Shown here in pieces: positions 37,755 to 49,949 of a DNA stretch of 64,000 nt (the stretch's first letter is position 1; each line of letters starts with the position of its first letter). Both the position numbers and the translations under genes were made by a program. Under the pieces are notes generated by a model that had not been told where the DNA came from, searched no databases, and saw only the letters and a program-made list of their open reading frames with translations. The stretch is from Pseudomonadota bacterium (GTDB lineage: Bacteria; Myxococcota_A; Polyangia; Haliangiales; Haliangiaceae), in the NCBI GenBank assembly GCA_022360315.1, contig JAKSDA010000434.1, forward strand, positions 1-64,000, written 5' to 3'.

Positions 37755-38876
37755 ATGAATCAAACAGCAATCATGCCAGGCCGAGATTCCGCCACAGGCG
37801 GCGATTCCGACACGAGCGGCGGTGATTCCGCCAAAGGCGGCGGCAAGGACACGGGCGAATTCCCACAGCTGGATGAAAGAAATTTCCGCCATCGGTTGTC
37901 CGAGCACACGTTGCAGCAGATCCGCGCGCTCCACACAGTGCGGCCCTGGCACAGCGTATTGACCTATGTGGGCGTGTATCTAGCGATCGCCGCGGCCTTC
38001 GCGCTCGACGCGCTGGCCAACCATCCTGTGATTACCGGCCTGGCGATCATTTTCATCGCTGGCCGTCAGCACTCTTTGTACATCATAAATCACGACGCGA
38101 GCCATCACAGTCTTTTTCGCTCGCGGCGAACAAATAAATTTTTCGGCACCCTCTTTTCCAATCTGGTCATGTTTCATCACCCCGAAGCATGGTCATATAT
38201 CCAGTGGCGTCGCGTCCATTTGCTTCATCACAAGTATCTGTTTACCGACCGCGATCCCAACTACGTGGGGCGGCGTATGAAGGGTGATACCACCCGCAAT
38301 TACACGCCGGCACAGCTGGTCTGGGCGTGCGCAAAAGCAGGGATCACCAGTATTACCCAGTTCTTCGTGTCCCGGCAGGACTACGTGCCGGCCAAGTCGA
38401 ACCAGGCCATCAAGGGAAAGCACAATCATGTCCGGGCGCTATTTTTGCCTTTCCGCGATGATCCGGAGATGGAGACCGAGCGGCGCATCAAACTGGTGTT
38501 TTTTGCAGTAGCACTGGCTGTCGTGGCCTACTTCGACCTGTGGCGGCCATTCTTGCTCTTGTGGATACTACCGATGTACACGGTTTACCCCATGATCCTC
38601 ACCTTGATGGACCTCACCGAACACCGGTGGGACGAGCCCAAAGGGGATCTCAACCGCAACACCCGATCTACCAACGTCGGGGTCGCTGGGAGGCTCTTGA
38701 TAAGCACATTGCCACGGACTCTTCACCGCGAGCATCACATTTTTCCCCGGGTGGTAGCCCGGCGCCTGCCCCAGTTGAGCCGTTTGGTGTGCGGTGCGGG
38801 ACTAGCCATGCCGCCGGCGGGCGACGGTCTTACGGGAATACTCCGCGAGCTCGCCGAAACCGCGCGGTCGCCGTGA
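37755..38876 (+). CDS. Membrane fatty acid desaturase/hydroxylase-like enzyme
   Basis: A 373-residue integral membrane diiron protein. The three histidine boxes are HDASHH (113-118), HLLHHK (155-160) and HREHH near residue 315, with hydrophobic segments around residues 68-100 and 235-270. A Gly/Asp/Ser-rich N-terminal extension (residues 10-32, GGDS-type repeats) is unusual. The family desaturates or hydroxylates acyl chains and also some small amine or amino-acid-derived substrates. It is third in the cluster and has no adjacent ferredoxin gene. Confidence 0.92.
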   Translation: MNQTAIMPGRDSATGGDSDTSGGDSAKGGGKDTGEFPQLDERNFRHRLSEHTLQQIRALHTVRPWHSVLTYVGVYLAIAAAFALDALANHPVITGLAIIFIAGRQHSLYIINHDASHHSLFRSRRTNKFFGTLFSNLVMFHHPEAWSYIQWRRVHLLHHKYLFTDRDPNYVGRRMKGDTTRNYTPAQLVWACAKAGITSITQFFVSRQDYVPAKSNQAIKGKHNHVRALFLPFRDDPEMETERRIKLVFFAVALAVVAYFDLWRPFLLLWILPMYTVYPMILTLMDLTEHRWDEPKGDLNRNTRSTNVGVAGRLLISTLPRTLHREHHIFPRVVARRLPQLSRLVCGAGLAMPPAGDGLTGILRELAETARSP

Positions 38877-39011
38877 CCACATCAGCAAGTGGTGGCAGGT
38901 GCGCGCCGCATAGTAATTGGATACGCATTTCTGACCGAAACCGTTTCGATGGCGATGCCAGGAACCGTATTCCAGTAATCGCGCAGGTCGTTATTGGAAA
39001 GGAAGTACACG

Positions 39012-40298
39012 TTGAATCCAGTGTTATCAAAACCTCGCTATTTCTCCTTCGACAGTGACGAACCGAGCATCGGTGGTGGCGATTTTTCCTTCGAGGTTGA
39101 GGGAGCGGGTGACGGTGATACCATCCCGATGGATGGCAGCTCGACCCAGGCGGTACACGCCGGCGAGCGCGAGCACCAGGAATCGAGTGCGATCACCACG
39201 CCGATCTATCAGACCTCGACGTACTGGTTTCGCGAATCAAAAGAGCTCATCGCGTACCAGGAAGGTCGCAGCAGACGGGACGAGTACGGTCGCTATGGCA
39301 ATCCGACCTGGCGAGCGGTAGAGAGAAAGCTCAATCATCTCGAGGGTGCCGAGTCGACCGTGCTCTTCGCCTCGGGTATGTGCGCGGCGGTCACCGTGTT
39401 TTTGACCCTGGTTTCCAAGGGCAGTCATCTCATCCTGACCAGTGATTGTTATCGCCGCACCCGGCAGTTTGTCCGCGACCACCTGAGTAAGTTAGATGTT
39501 GAAGCGACCGTGATCGATCCCTCCGATCCCGAGGCGTTCGAGGCCGCGATTCGCGACAATACAGCGTTCTTCTTTACCGAGTCACCGACCAACCCATACC
39601 TGCGGGTGATCGACCTGGAGAAAATCGTCCGGATCGCCCGCCGCCGTGGAGTCAAGGTCATCGTCGACGCCACCTTTGCTAGCCCGGTCAATTATCGGCC
39701 ACTCGACCACGGAGCCGATCTGGTCCTACAGAGTGCCACCAAGTACATGAGTGGACACAATGATCTCCTGGCTGGCACGGTAAGTGGCTCGGCGGAAACG
39801 ATGGAGCCCATTCGGCAGTCTGCCGGCGTCTTTGGTGGGGTTCTCGGTAGCCATTCGGCATGGCTGCTCTTGCGCGGGCTCAAGACTCTTTCTCTGCGCA
39901 TCCAACGGCACAATGAAAATGGCCTGATCATCGCGCGCTATCTGGAACGGCATCCGCGTGTACGCCGGGTGTGGTACCCGGGGCTGGAGAGTCATCCAGA
40001 CCACGCGGTCGCCATCCGCGACATGAACGGTTTTGGCGGCGTGGTGACGTTCGAGCTCGACAGCAATCTCGAAGGCGCAATGCGCTTCGTCGATGCGACT
40101 CGGCTGGCATATCAGGCGCCCAGCCTGGGCGGTGTGGAAACGCTCATCGAGCTTCCAGTCACCATGTCCTACTGGACGGTTCCCCGCGCAGAGCGGATGC
40201 GATTGGGCATCACGGACTCACTGGTGAGGCTGGCCTGTGGCATTGAAGATCATCACGATATCATCGCCGACCTCGACCGCGCGCTATCCGTACTGTAG
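39012..40298 (+). CDS. Cys/Met-metabolism PLP enzyme, cystathionine gamma-synthase-like
   Basis: A fold-type I gamma-family PLP enzyme of about 428 residues. The PLP lysine is in SATKYMSGHND, and YGRYGNPTWRAVERKL, FASGMCAAVTVFL and FTESPTNPYLRV are diagnostic. The SATKY-GHND form is nearest to plant-type cystathionine gamma-synthases. Start is uncertain: TTG 39012 follows GGAAAGGAAG well; TTG 38994 and ATG 39129 are alternatives, the last beginning right at the conserved MDGSSTQAVHAGE. Two roles are plausible: gamma-elimination or replacement in the local pathway, or ordinary cystathionine synthesis, given metH and cbs nearby. Confidence 0.9.
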   Translation: MNPVLSKPRYFSFDSDEPSIGGGDFSFEVEGAGDGDTIPMDGSSTQAVHAGEREHQESSAITTPIYQTSTYWFRESKELIAYQEGRSRRDEYGRYGNPTWRAVERKLNHLEGAESTVLFASGMCAAVTVFLTLVSKGSHLILTSDCYRRTRQFVRDHLSKLDVEATVIDPSDPEAFEAAIRDNTAFFFTESPTNPYLRVIDLEKIVRIARRRGVKVIVDATFASPVNYRPLDHGADLVLQSATKYMSGHNDLLAGTVSGSAETMEPIRQSAGVFGGVLGSHSAWLLLRGLKTLSLRIQRHNENGLIIARYLERHPRVRRVWYPGLESHPDHAVAIRDMNGFGGVVTFELDSNLEGAMRFVDATRLAYQAPSLGGVETLIELPVTMSYWTVPRAERMRLGITDSLVRLACGIEDHHDIIADLDRALSVL

Positions 40299-40520
40299 TT
40301 GCAGTTGCACCGTGCTAAGTGAAGGTGTGCATGAGGAGTCCATGGCGCGTATCCGGCCCGTTCTGAACCTGTAAGTGGCGGGTCGTGGCCGGCACATGAA
40401 AGTCACAACGACAGGACCGACCAGGACGCAGCTGGCCAGAGTCAGCGCGGTTGTGCTCAGGTGTCGACTTGCGCTCCATCCGGGGCTTCGGTATCAAACA
40501 TCGTGGAGGAGAATTTGATC

Positions 40521-41396
40521 ATGCCGCAGCAGAATCGAACAGAAACACCCGAGTTTGTCGTGCACGTGAACAGCTCTGGCCCTACTACGCTCCTGACCAA
40601 CGCCTTCCTGGTCGAGACCTCTCGATCGGTCGTCGTCGTGGATGCGATGATGACGGTGTCAGACGCGCGCGCCCTGCGCGCCCGGGCCGACGCCATCGAA
40701 AAACCGCTGGTCGCCGTGATCATTACCCACGGACATCCAGACCACTACAATGGCGTCACAGAACTGATCCGAGGGCGAGATAACGTGCGCATCATTGCTA
40801 CCAAAGGTGTGGACGAGGTAATTCACCGCATCGATGATGCCAAGGAGATCCAGTGGAAACCCATCTTTGGCGATGATTGGCCGGCCCAGCGAACGTTTCC
40901 CAATGAATTCGTCAAACACGGCGATCAATTGTTCTTCGATGGGGTTCCCTTCACAGTTTGCGAGCTGGGGCCAGGAGAATCCCACTGGGATACCTATTGG
41001 CTGGTCGGCACCGAGTCCCGTGTCGCGTTTGTCGGCGACCTGGTGTTCAACGGCGTACATTCGTTTATGAACGATGGTCACACAGCGCAGTGGTTGAAGA
41101 GTCTCGATGTGCTCGAGACCGAATTGGCCGGAGTAGAGATGGTATATACCGGGCACGGCATGGCTGCTCCCCCGCAGCAATGCCTGGAAGCCCAGCGCCG
41201 CTATATCAAGCACTACCGCAAGGTTGTATTCGAGCTGGCGGGGGGAGCATCGTCGTTAAGCGATGACGCCAAGACCGAGCTCAAGCGGGCCATGACCGCG
41301 TTTCTTGACACGGATGCGCTCGATGTATTCATCACCGCTGGTGCGGACGCAATCGCTGCCGAGCTCGCGACCGAAACAGCATCGGCCGGTGCCTAG
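40521..41396 (+). CDS. Metallo-beta-lactamase-fold hydrolase
   Basis: A 291-residue MBL-fold protein. The first metal motif is HGHPDH (70-75); further ligands are probably the Asp in FVGDLVFN and the His in YTGHGMAAP. It lacks an export signal. ATG 40521 is preceded by GGAGGAGAA at ideal spacing; the ORF extends to 40461 without support. MBL-fold proteins of this type hydrolyse thioesters, lactones or phosphoesters. In the cluster it could open a lactone or release a thioester, which is inference. Confidence 0.92.
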   Translation: MPQQNRTETPEFVVHVNSSGPTTLLTNAFLVETSRSVVVVDAMMTVSDARALRARADAIEKPLVAVIITHGHPDHYNGVTELIRGRDNVRIIATKGVDEVIHRIDDAKEIQWKPIFGDDWPAQRTFPNEFVKHGDQLFFDGVPFTVCELGPGESHWDTYWLVGTESRVAFVGDLVFNGVHSFMNDGHTAQWLKSLDVLETELAGVEMVYTGHGMAAPPQQCLEAQRRYIKHYRKVVFELAGGASSLSDDAKTELKRAMTAFLDTDALDVFITAGADAIAAELATETASAGA

Positions 41397-41662
41397 TCGG
41401 CCTGAGTTTACCGGCACTCGATAGAGCAGGGAATCAGTGTGGTGTCCCCGGTAGCTGTTTGCCGGCAATGGCTGCCAGGGCTGTAGCGAGAGAAAGTGCG
41501 CTGATATAGCGGCGGCCGGGAATGAGCCCAACATCGATACTGAGTGTGCGTTTGGTACGAATTATATGCTAATAAAAAATATCGATATCGGAAATCAGTA
41601 GTGAAGCCTGCTTCAGCGAGTATGTGAGTATTGAACATGTGTTTCGGAAAGGAGAAGCAGCA

Positions 41663-42175
41663 GTGAAGAATGCATCCCATCATATCGCTCAGATAGCGAT
41701 CTCGCGCGCCAAGGCGCCTCTCGATCAGCCTATCATGCAGCCATTCGTGGAACAGTTGCAGTTCATCAATGAAGTGGCGGATCGGTCGCCGGGATTTATC
41801 TGGCGCTTGCAGAGCGATGAAGGCAATGCGACTGCATTTCGCGCCTTCAAGGACCCGCTCATCCTGCTCAATATGTCGGTATGGGAGTCGATCGAGACCT
41901 TATTCGACTACGTCTACAAGAGCGCCCACGTGGTTCCGTTTCGCAATCGGCGGCAGTGGTTCGAGAAGGTCGAGGGGTCCCCACTGGTACTGTGGTGGGT
42001 ACCGGTTGGACACCGGCCGACCATCGAAGAGGCCAAGGAGCGCCTCGATCTTTTGAACGCGGAAGGTCCGTCTCCCACGGCATTCACGTTCCGCAAGCGT
42101 TTTCCACCGCCGACTCTGGCCGAGACCGAGGATGGCGAGAGCTATGGTAGCCGTGTCGCGGTGAAGTCATCCTGA
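41663..42175 (+). CDS. DUF3291 family protein
   Basis: A 170-residue protein matching the DUF3291 pattern: SPGFIWRLQSDEGNAT, NMSVWESIETLFDYVY, WFEKVEGSPLVLWWVPVGH and GPSPTAFTFRK. This family resembles monooxygenase-type dimeric ferredoxin-like folds and often sits beside oxygenases or in secondary-metabolite loci, but no function is established that I know of. GTG 41663 follows AAGGAGA with eight-base spacing; an ATG at 41624 lacks such a site. The 266-bp gap before it shows no other gene. Confidence 0.9.
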   Translation: MKNASHHIAQIAISRAKAPLDQPIMQPFVEQLQFINEVADRSPGFIWRLQSDEGNATAFRAFKDPLILLNMSVWESIETLFDYVYKSAHVVPFRNRRQWFEKVEGSPLVLWWVPVGHRPTIEEAKERLDLLNAEGPSPTAFTFRKRFPPPTLAETEDGESYGSRVAVKSS

Positions 42176-42243
42176 GTGCAAGTCGTTCCGAGCGAATAAA
42201 CGGAAAATCCGTGCCCTCCGAGGGCTGATTGGCGAGGTACCCG

Positions 42244-42702
42244 ATGACCGATATTAGCAAACGCAGCTGGACTGAAATCGTCGAACTGCACCGCTTTCTC
42301 GAAGAGTGGTTTCGCGGCGATATGCCCGCCGATACGACCGCGGCGGCTCGAATCGAGAGCACCTTTGCACTGCAATGCGAGCTCATTGCGCCTATCGGTG
42401 TCATCGACCGCAGCGCCAGCTTGCAAGAGAGGCTTACCCAGGCGCACGGCTCTTGGCCGGATATGAAGATCTGGGTGGATAAGTTTGTTCCGATCTGGGT
42501 GGCGGACAATCTCGCACTCGTCCGCTACGAAGAGTGGCGGCGTTTCGGCGGCCAGACCACAGGGCGGGTAACATCTGCGCTGTTTCAAAATGCTCCCAAT
42601 GGGCCCAATGGGGTCCAGTGGCTGTACATACACGAGACCTGGCTGGCTGGACATGGTCCCCAGGATGCGCCATCATCCACAGAGCCGCCGACAGAAACAT
42701 AG
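42244..42702 (+). CDS. NTF2-like (SnoaL/DUF4440-type) protein
   Basis: A 152-residue cytoplasmic protein whose helix-helix-strand start (WTEIVELHRFLEEWFRG) and later strands (NLALVRYEEWRRFGG, RVTSALFQ, QWLYIHETWLAG) fit the NTF2-like cone fold used by SnoaL-type cyclases, isomerases and binding proteins. Catalytic residues cannot be assigned. ATG 42244 follows GAGG; ATG 42229 is an alternative. It lies 68 bp after the DUF3291 gene. Confidence 0.75.
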   Translation: MTDISKRSWTEIVELHRFLEEWFRGDMPADTTAAARIESTFALQCELIAPIGVIDRSASLQERLTQAHGSWPDMKIWVDKFVPIWVADNLALVRYEEWRRFGGQTTGRVTSALFQNAPNGPNGVQWLYIHETWLAGHGPQDAPSSTEPPTET

Positions 42703-42819
42703 GCGGGCAATTCGCCAGGTGTGGCAACCTCGTGATTACAGGGCGTGGGCCGGACGATGGGGCAGGGCTCAGGTGCACGCGCGCCCTTGCGGCCGGACCA
42801 GTGACGATGACAAGAACCC

Positions 42820-44345
42820 ATGAAAGACAACGCGAAACACCGCAATCGCACCGCTGAAGCTGCTATTGATCCGGAGAATTTCCGCGCCCTCGGGCACCGG
42901 TTAGTAGATCAACTCAGCGATTTTTTTACAGCGCTGCCGGGCCAACCGCTGAGGTCCAGCATCACGGCCGAACAGATCAGGGATCTCATCGGCAACGATG
43001 CGATTCCGCAGCGCGGAATGGATGCGGAGCGAGTGCTGGCAAGTGCCAGCGACCTGCTTTGCCGCCATGCGATGTCCACCTCGCACCCGCGGTTCTGGGC
43101 CTATATCATGGGCGCTGCCAGCCCCATTGCAGCGCTGGCAGATTTTCTGGCATCGGCCGTGAGTCCGCCGATGACGAGTTATCCCACCTCGGCGTTGACA
43201 GTGGCCATGGAAGCGCAAACCGTGCGCTGGGTGGCCGAACTGATCGGGTACTCCACAGATTGCAGTGGATTGTTCCTCAGTGGCGGCTCGGTCGCCAACC
43301 TGGTGGCGTTGCGAGCGGCGCTGGCTGCAACAGTAGGCAGCGAAGTCCGCACCCGGGGACTTTCTGGCCCGGCTCTGTGTTTTTACGCCAGTGCCGATGC
43401 TCACAGCAGTATCGCTGCTGCGGCAGATATTTGCGGCCTGGGAACCGATGCCGTGCATCCGATCTCCGTGGACCGTCGCGGGCGCATGGACCCAGACGAT
43501 CTGCATCGGCAAATTCGCGTCGACAGGGGCAACGGCAAGCGGCCGTTCCTGGTCGTGGCCACTGCCGGGACGACGACACTGGGGGCAGTCGATCCACTGC
43601 CCGAGATCGCCCGCCTGTGCCGGCAGGAAGATCTCTGGTTTCACGTGGATGGCGCCTATGGCGGATTTGCTGCTGTATCGCCGGAAGCCCCCGGCGAACT
43701 CCGCGAGCTCCGCGAGGCCGATTCGATAACCGTCGATCCCCACAAATGGCTGTACATGCCGGCAGATGTCGGCTGCTTGCTGGTGCGCGATCGGCGGGTT
43801 CTCTTCGATACATTTCATCAGGGAGCACCGTACTATGCCAACAGCGACGAACAGGCGCTGCTGGGTGGCCCCGAGGTCTTGCAGTTTCGCGACCTCGGGC
43901 CGCAAGTGTCGCGCGGTTTTCGGGCTCTGAAAGTACGTCTCGGCCTGCAGCTGGCCGGCTACGAGGGATACCGGAGGATGATCACCGACGATATCTCGCT
44001 CGCGCGCCGGGTCCACGAACTCGCCGAGCAAGAGCCCGAGTTGCAGGCGATGACCCACAGTTTGAGCATTGCGACGTTCCGCTATGTTCCTGCCGATATG
44101 TCCGACCCGGCAGCGGCCCGGGCCGAATACCTCAACCAGCTCAACAAGGGCATATTGCACGAGTTACACGCCCGCGGTATCGCATACCCGTCTCATACGT
44201 CGATCCGGGGTACCTATGTCATCCGGGTCTGCATCGTCAACTACAATACAACCCTGGCCGATGTGGAACAACTGCCCCGCCTCGTGGTCGAGATCGGCAG
44301 GGAGATAGACGCGAGACAGCGCCCGAAACCTGGTGGCGAGGCGGG

Positions 44346-44352
<7 letters not shown>
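42820..44352 (+). CDS. Group II PLP-dependent decarboxylase (aromatic amino acid decarboxylase family)
   Basis: A 510-residue fold-type I decarboxylase. The PLP lysine is Lys309 in DPHKWLYMP, Asp277 in HVDGAYGG pairs with the pyridine nitrogen, and His195 stacks on the cofactor (DAHSS). TSHPRFWAY and [11 protein letters not shown] are also typical. Length and motifs are complete. Substrates in the family include aromatic amino acids, glutamate, diaminobutyrate and cysteine-sulfinate, so an amine product is likely. Last gene of the cluster; its stop overlaps the convergent metH stop region by 7 bp, leaving no room for an independent terminator. Confidence 0.93.
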
Positions 44353-48032
<3,680 letters not shown>

Positions 48033-48223
48033 GGGCCAGATGTATCCTACTCGGCGAGCCTGGGAAGCAGATAACTCAGCCAAACCGCCTTGTTCGACGT
48101 TTGAGCCGAGAAGAAAAGACCAATCGTACCAGGTTGTTTTATCGAAGCTAGCACGATTATGGGATACCCGAACACAATTCGTTCCTCCCGCAGTCGCAAT
48201 GCCTGTGCTAATCAATTCGGATC

Positions 48224-49615
48224 ATGACTCCTGTTCAACCCACCATCTACGACTCCATCAGCGACGCGGTAGGAGCTACGCCCATGGTGCGTTTGTCGCG
48301 CATCGGCCGCGATTTACCCTGCGAGCTTGTCGGCAAATGCGAGTTCATGAACCCGGGCGGATCGGTAAAAGATCGGATCGGTGTCCGGATGCTGAACGAC
48401 GCCGAGGCATCGGGGCGGATCAAGCCCGGCGACACCCTGATCGAACCCACTTCTGGCAACACGGGAATCGGTCTGGCCATGGCTGCTGCGGTCAAGGGAT
48501 ACCGTCTCATCATCACGATGCCGGAGAAGATGAGCCAGGAGAAGCAAGTCGTCCTCGAAGCGCTCGGCGCCGAGATCATTCGCACCCCCACCGAAGCGGC
48601 CTGGGATGCGCCCGAGAGCCATATCGGCGTGGCCAAGCAGCTCAATGAGATGCTGCCCAACTCGCATATTCTCGACCAGTACTCCAACCCCAGTAACCCG
48701 CTTGCCCACGAGCAGGGCACGGGACGGGAAATCATCGAGCAATGCGGTGGCAAGCTGGACGCAGTGGTCATCAGTGCCGGCACAGGCGGCACCATCACCG
48801 GTGTGGCCACAGTGATCAAGCGTGAGCTGCCCAACGTCCAGATCATCGGCGTCGACCCCGAAGGATCGATCTTGGCCGGGCCCGGCGAGATCAGGAGCTA
48901 CAAAGTCGAGGGCATCGGATACGACTTCATTCCCGATGTGCTCGAGCGCGACCTGGTCGATCGCTGGATCAAATCGAACGACCGCGATTCGTTCTTGGTC
49001 GCGCGGCAGCTCATCCGCCAGGAAGGTCTCCTCGTCGGTGGTTCGAGCGGTTCCGCGGTGTGGGCGGCGCTGGCCGTGTGCCGCGAGATGAGCGCAGGCC
49101 AGCGCGTGGTCGTGATCCTCCCCGACTCCATCCGCAACTATCTAACCAAGTTCGTCGACGACAGCTGGATGCGCCAGCACGGCTTCTTGCAGGCCGAATG
49201 GGAAGTCGGCACCATTGCCGACCTGGTCCGCGCCATGCCCCGGCGTGAGATGATCACCATCTCGGCTTCGGTACCGCTGCGCGGCGCCCTCGAGCTGTTC
49301 AAGAAACACGGCATCTCACAGATGCCCGTGCTCGACGACTCGGATCAGCTTGCCGGTATCATCACCGAGACCGACTTGCTTCACCACCTCGTGTCAGGTC
49401 GGGCCGCCAACGACACTCTGGTCGCCGAAATCATGGAGCGCAAGGTATCGACCGTGCTCATGCACTCTTCTTCGAGCCAGCTGCCGCGCATCTTCGAACG
49501 CGGTGAGGTGGCCCTGGTCGTCGATGGCAGCCGCGCAGTCCAGGCCATTATCACCAAGCTCGATTTGATCGAGCTTCTGGCCAACCGGGGCTCGCAACCT
49601 CTCTCCAACCCGTAA
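48224..49615 (+). CDS. cbs: Cystathionine beta-synthase with C-terminal CBS pair
   Basis: A 463-residue fold-type II PLP enzyme. The PLP lysine is Lys49 in NPGGSVKDR; EPTSGNTGIGLA and SAGTGGTITGVA bind the cofactor phosphate and substrate. The catalytic core (to about 325) is followed by two CBS repeats (VPLRGALELFKKHGISQMPV; IITETDLLHHL), the regulatory Bateman module. The heme-binding N-terminus of animal enzymes is absent. It condenses homocysteine with serine and is divergent from metH, a logical branch-point pair. A cysteine synthase activity cannot be excluded, but the Bateman module favours CBS. Confidence 0.95.
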   Translation: MTPVQPTIYDSISDAVGATPMVRLSRIGRDLPCELVGKCEFMNPGGSVKDRIGVRMLNDAEASGRIKPGDTLIEPTSGNTGIGLAMAAAVKGYRLIITMPEKMSQEKQVVLEALGAEIIRTPTEAAWDAPESHIGVAKQLNEMLPNSHILDQYSNPSNPLAHEQGTGREIIEQCGGKLDAVVISAGTGGTITGVATVIKRELPNVQIIGVDPEGSILAGPGEIRSYKVEGIGYDFIPDVLERDLVDRWIKSNDRDSFLVARQLIRQEGLLVGGSSGSAVWAALAVCREMSAGQRVVVILPDSIRNYLTKFVDDSWMRQHGFLQAEWEVGTIADLVRAMPRREMITISASVPLRGALELFKKHGISQMPVLDDSDQLAGIITETDLLHHLVSGRAANDTLVAEIMERKVSTVLMHSSSSQLPRIFERGEVALVVDGSRAVQAIITKLDLIELLANRGSQPLSNP

Positions 49616-49640
49616 GCCTGCCACAGCCTCCAGCGCCGTC

Positions 49641-49676
49641 GCAGATGCACTGGATGCAGAGGCAGTGCAGTCTGCT
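49641..49676 (+). terminator. Hairpin downstream of cbs
   Basis: GCAGATGCACTG (49641-49652) pairs with CAGTGCA-G-TCTGC (from 49663) with one bulged G and a ten-base loop, 26 bp after the cbs stop. There is no strong T-run. The rest of the 334-bp gap to the next kinase contains only an AT-rich patch near 49.77-49.80 kb (repeated AATTAAAT) that may belong to that kinase's promoter. Confidence 0.45.
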
Positions 49677-49949
49677 AGCCAGCAATTTCAACCAATTGCT
49701 ATCCCTACCTACCTGGTACCGAAGTTGCTCTTCGCAGGGTGCGCCTGGTCTCCGACCAGCGCCACTACCAATTAAATTACAACTAATCGTCAATTAAATA
49801 GCAATCAATGGTTTTGGGATCAGAAAACCTTCCGGCCCAACACAATTTTCGTGATCAAAAACAGGCCCCATGCGACTCCTCAAATACTTGATACTGGTTG
49901 TGGAAGTTGAGTCCATGCAATCGAGGCAGAACAGCTGCCTGGAGCTCAA

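Noticed and set aside
48033-48223. SAH riboswitch upstream of metH
   Set aside because: A CCAGGCTCG string is present on the metH strand, but the matching 5' GAGG-GCG core and pairing of the SAH riboswitch could not be found.
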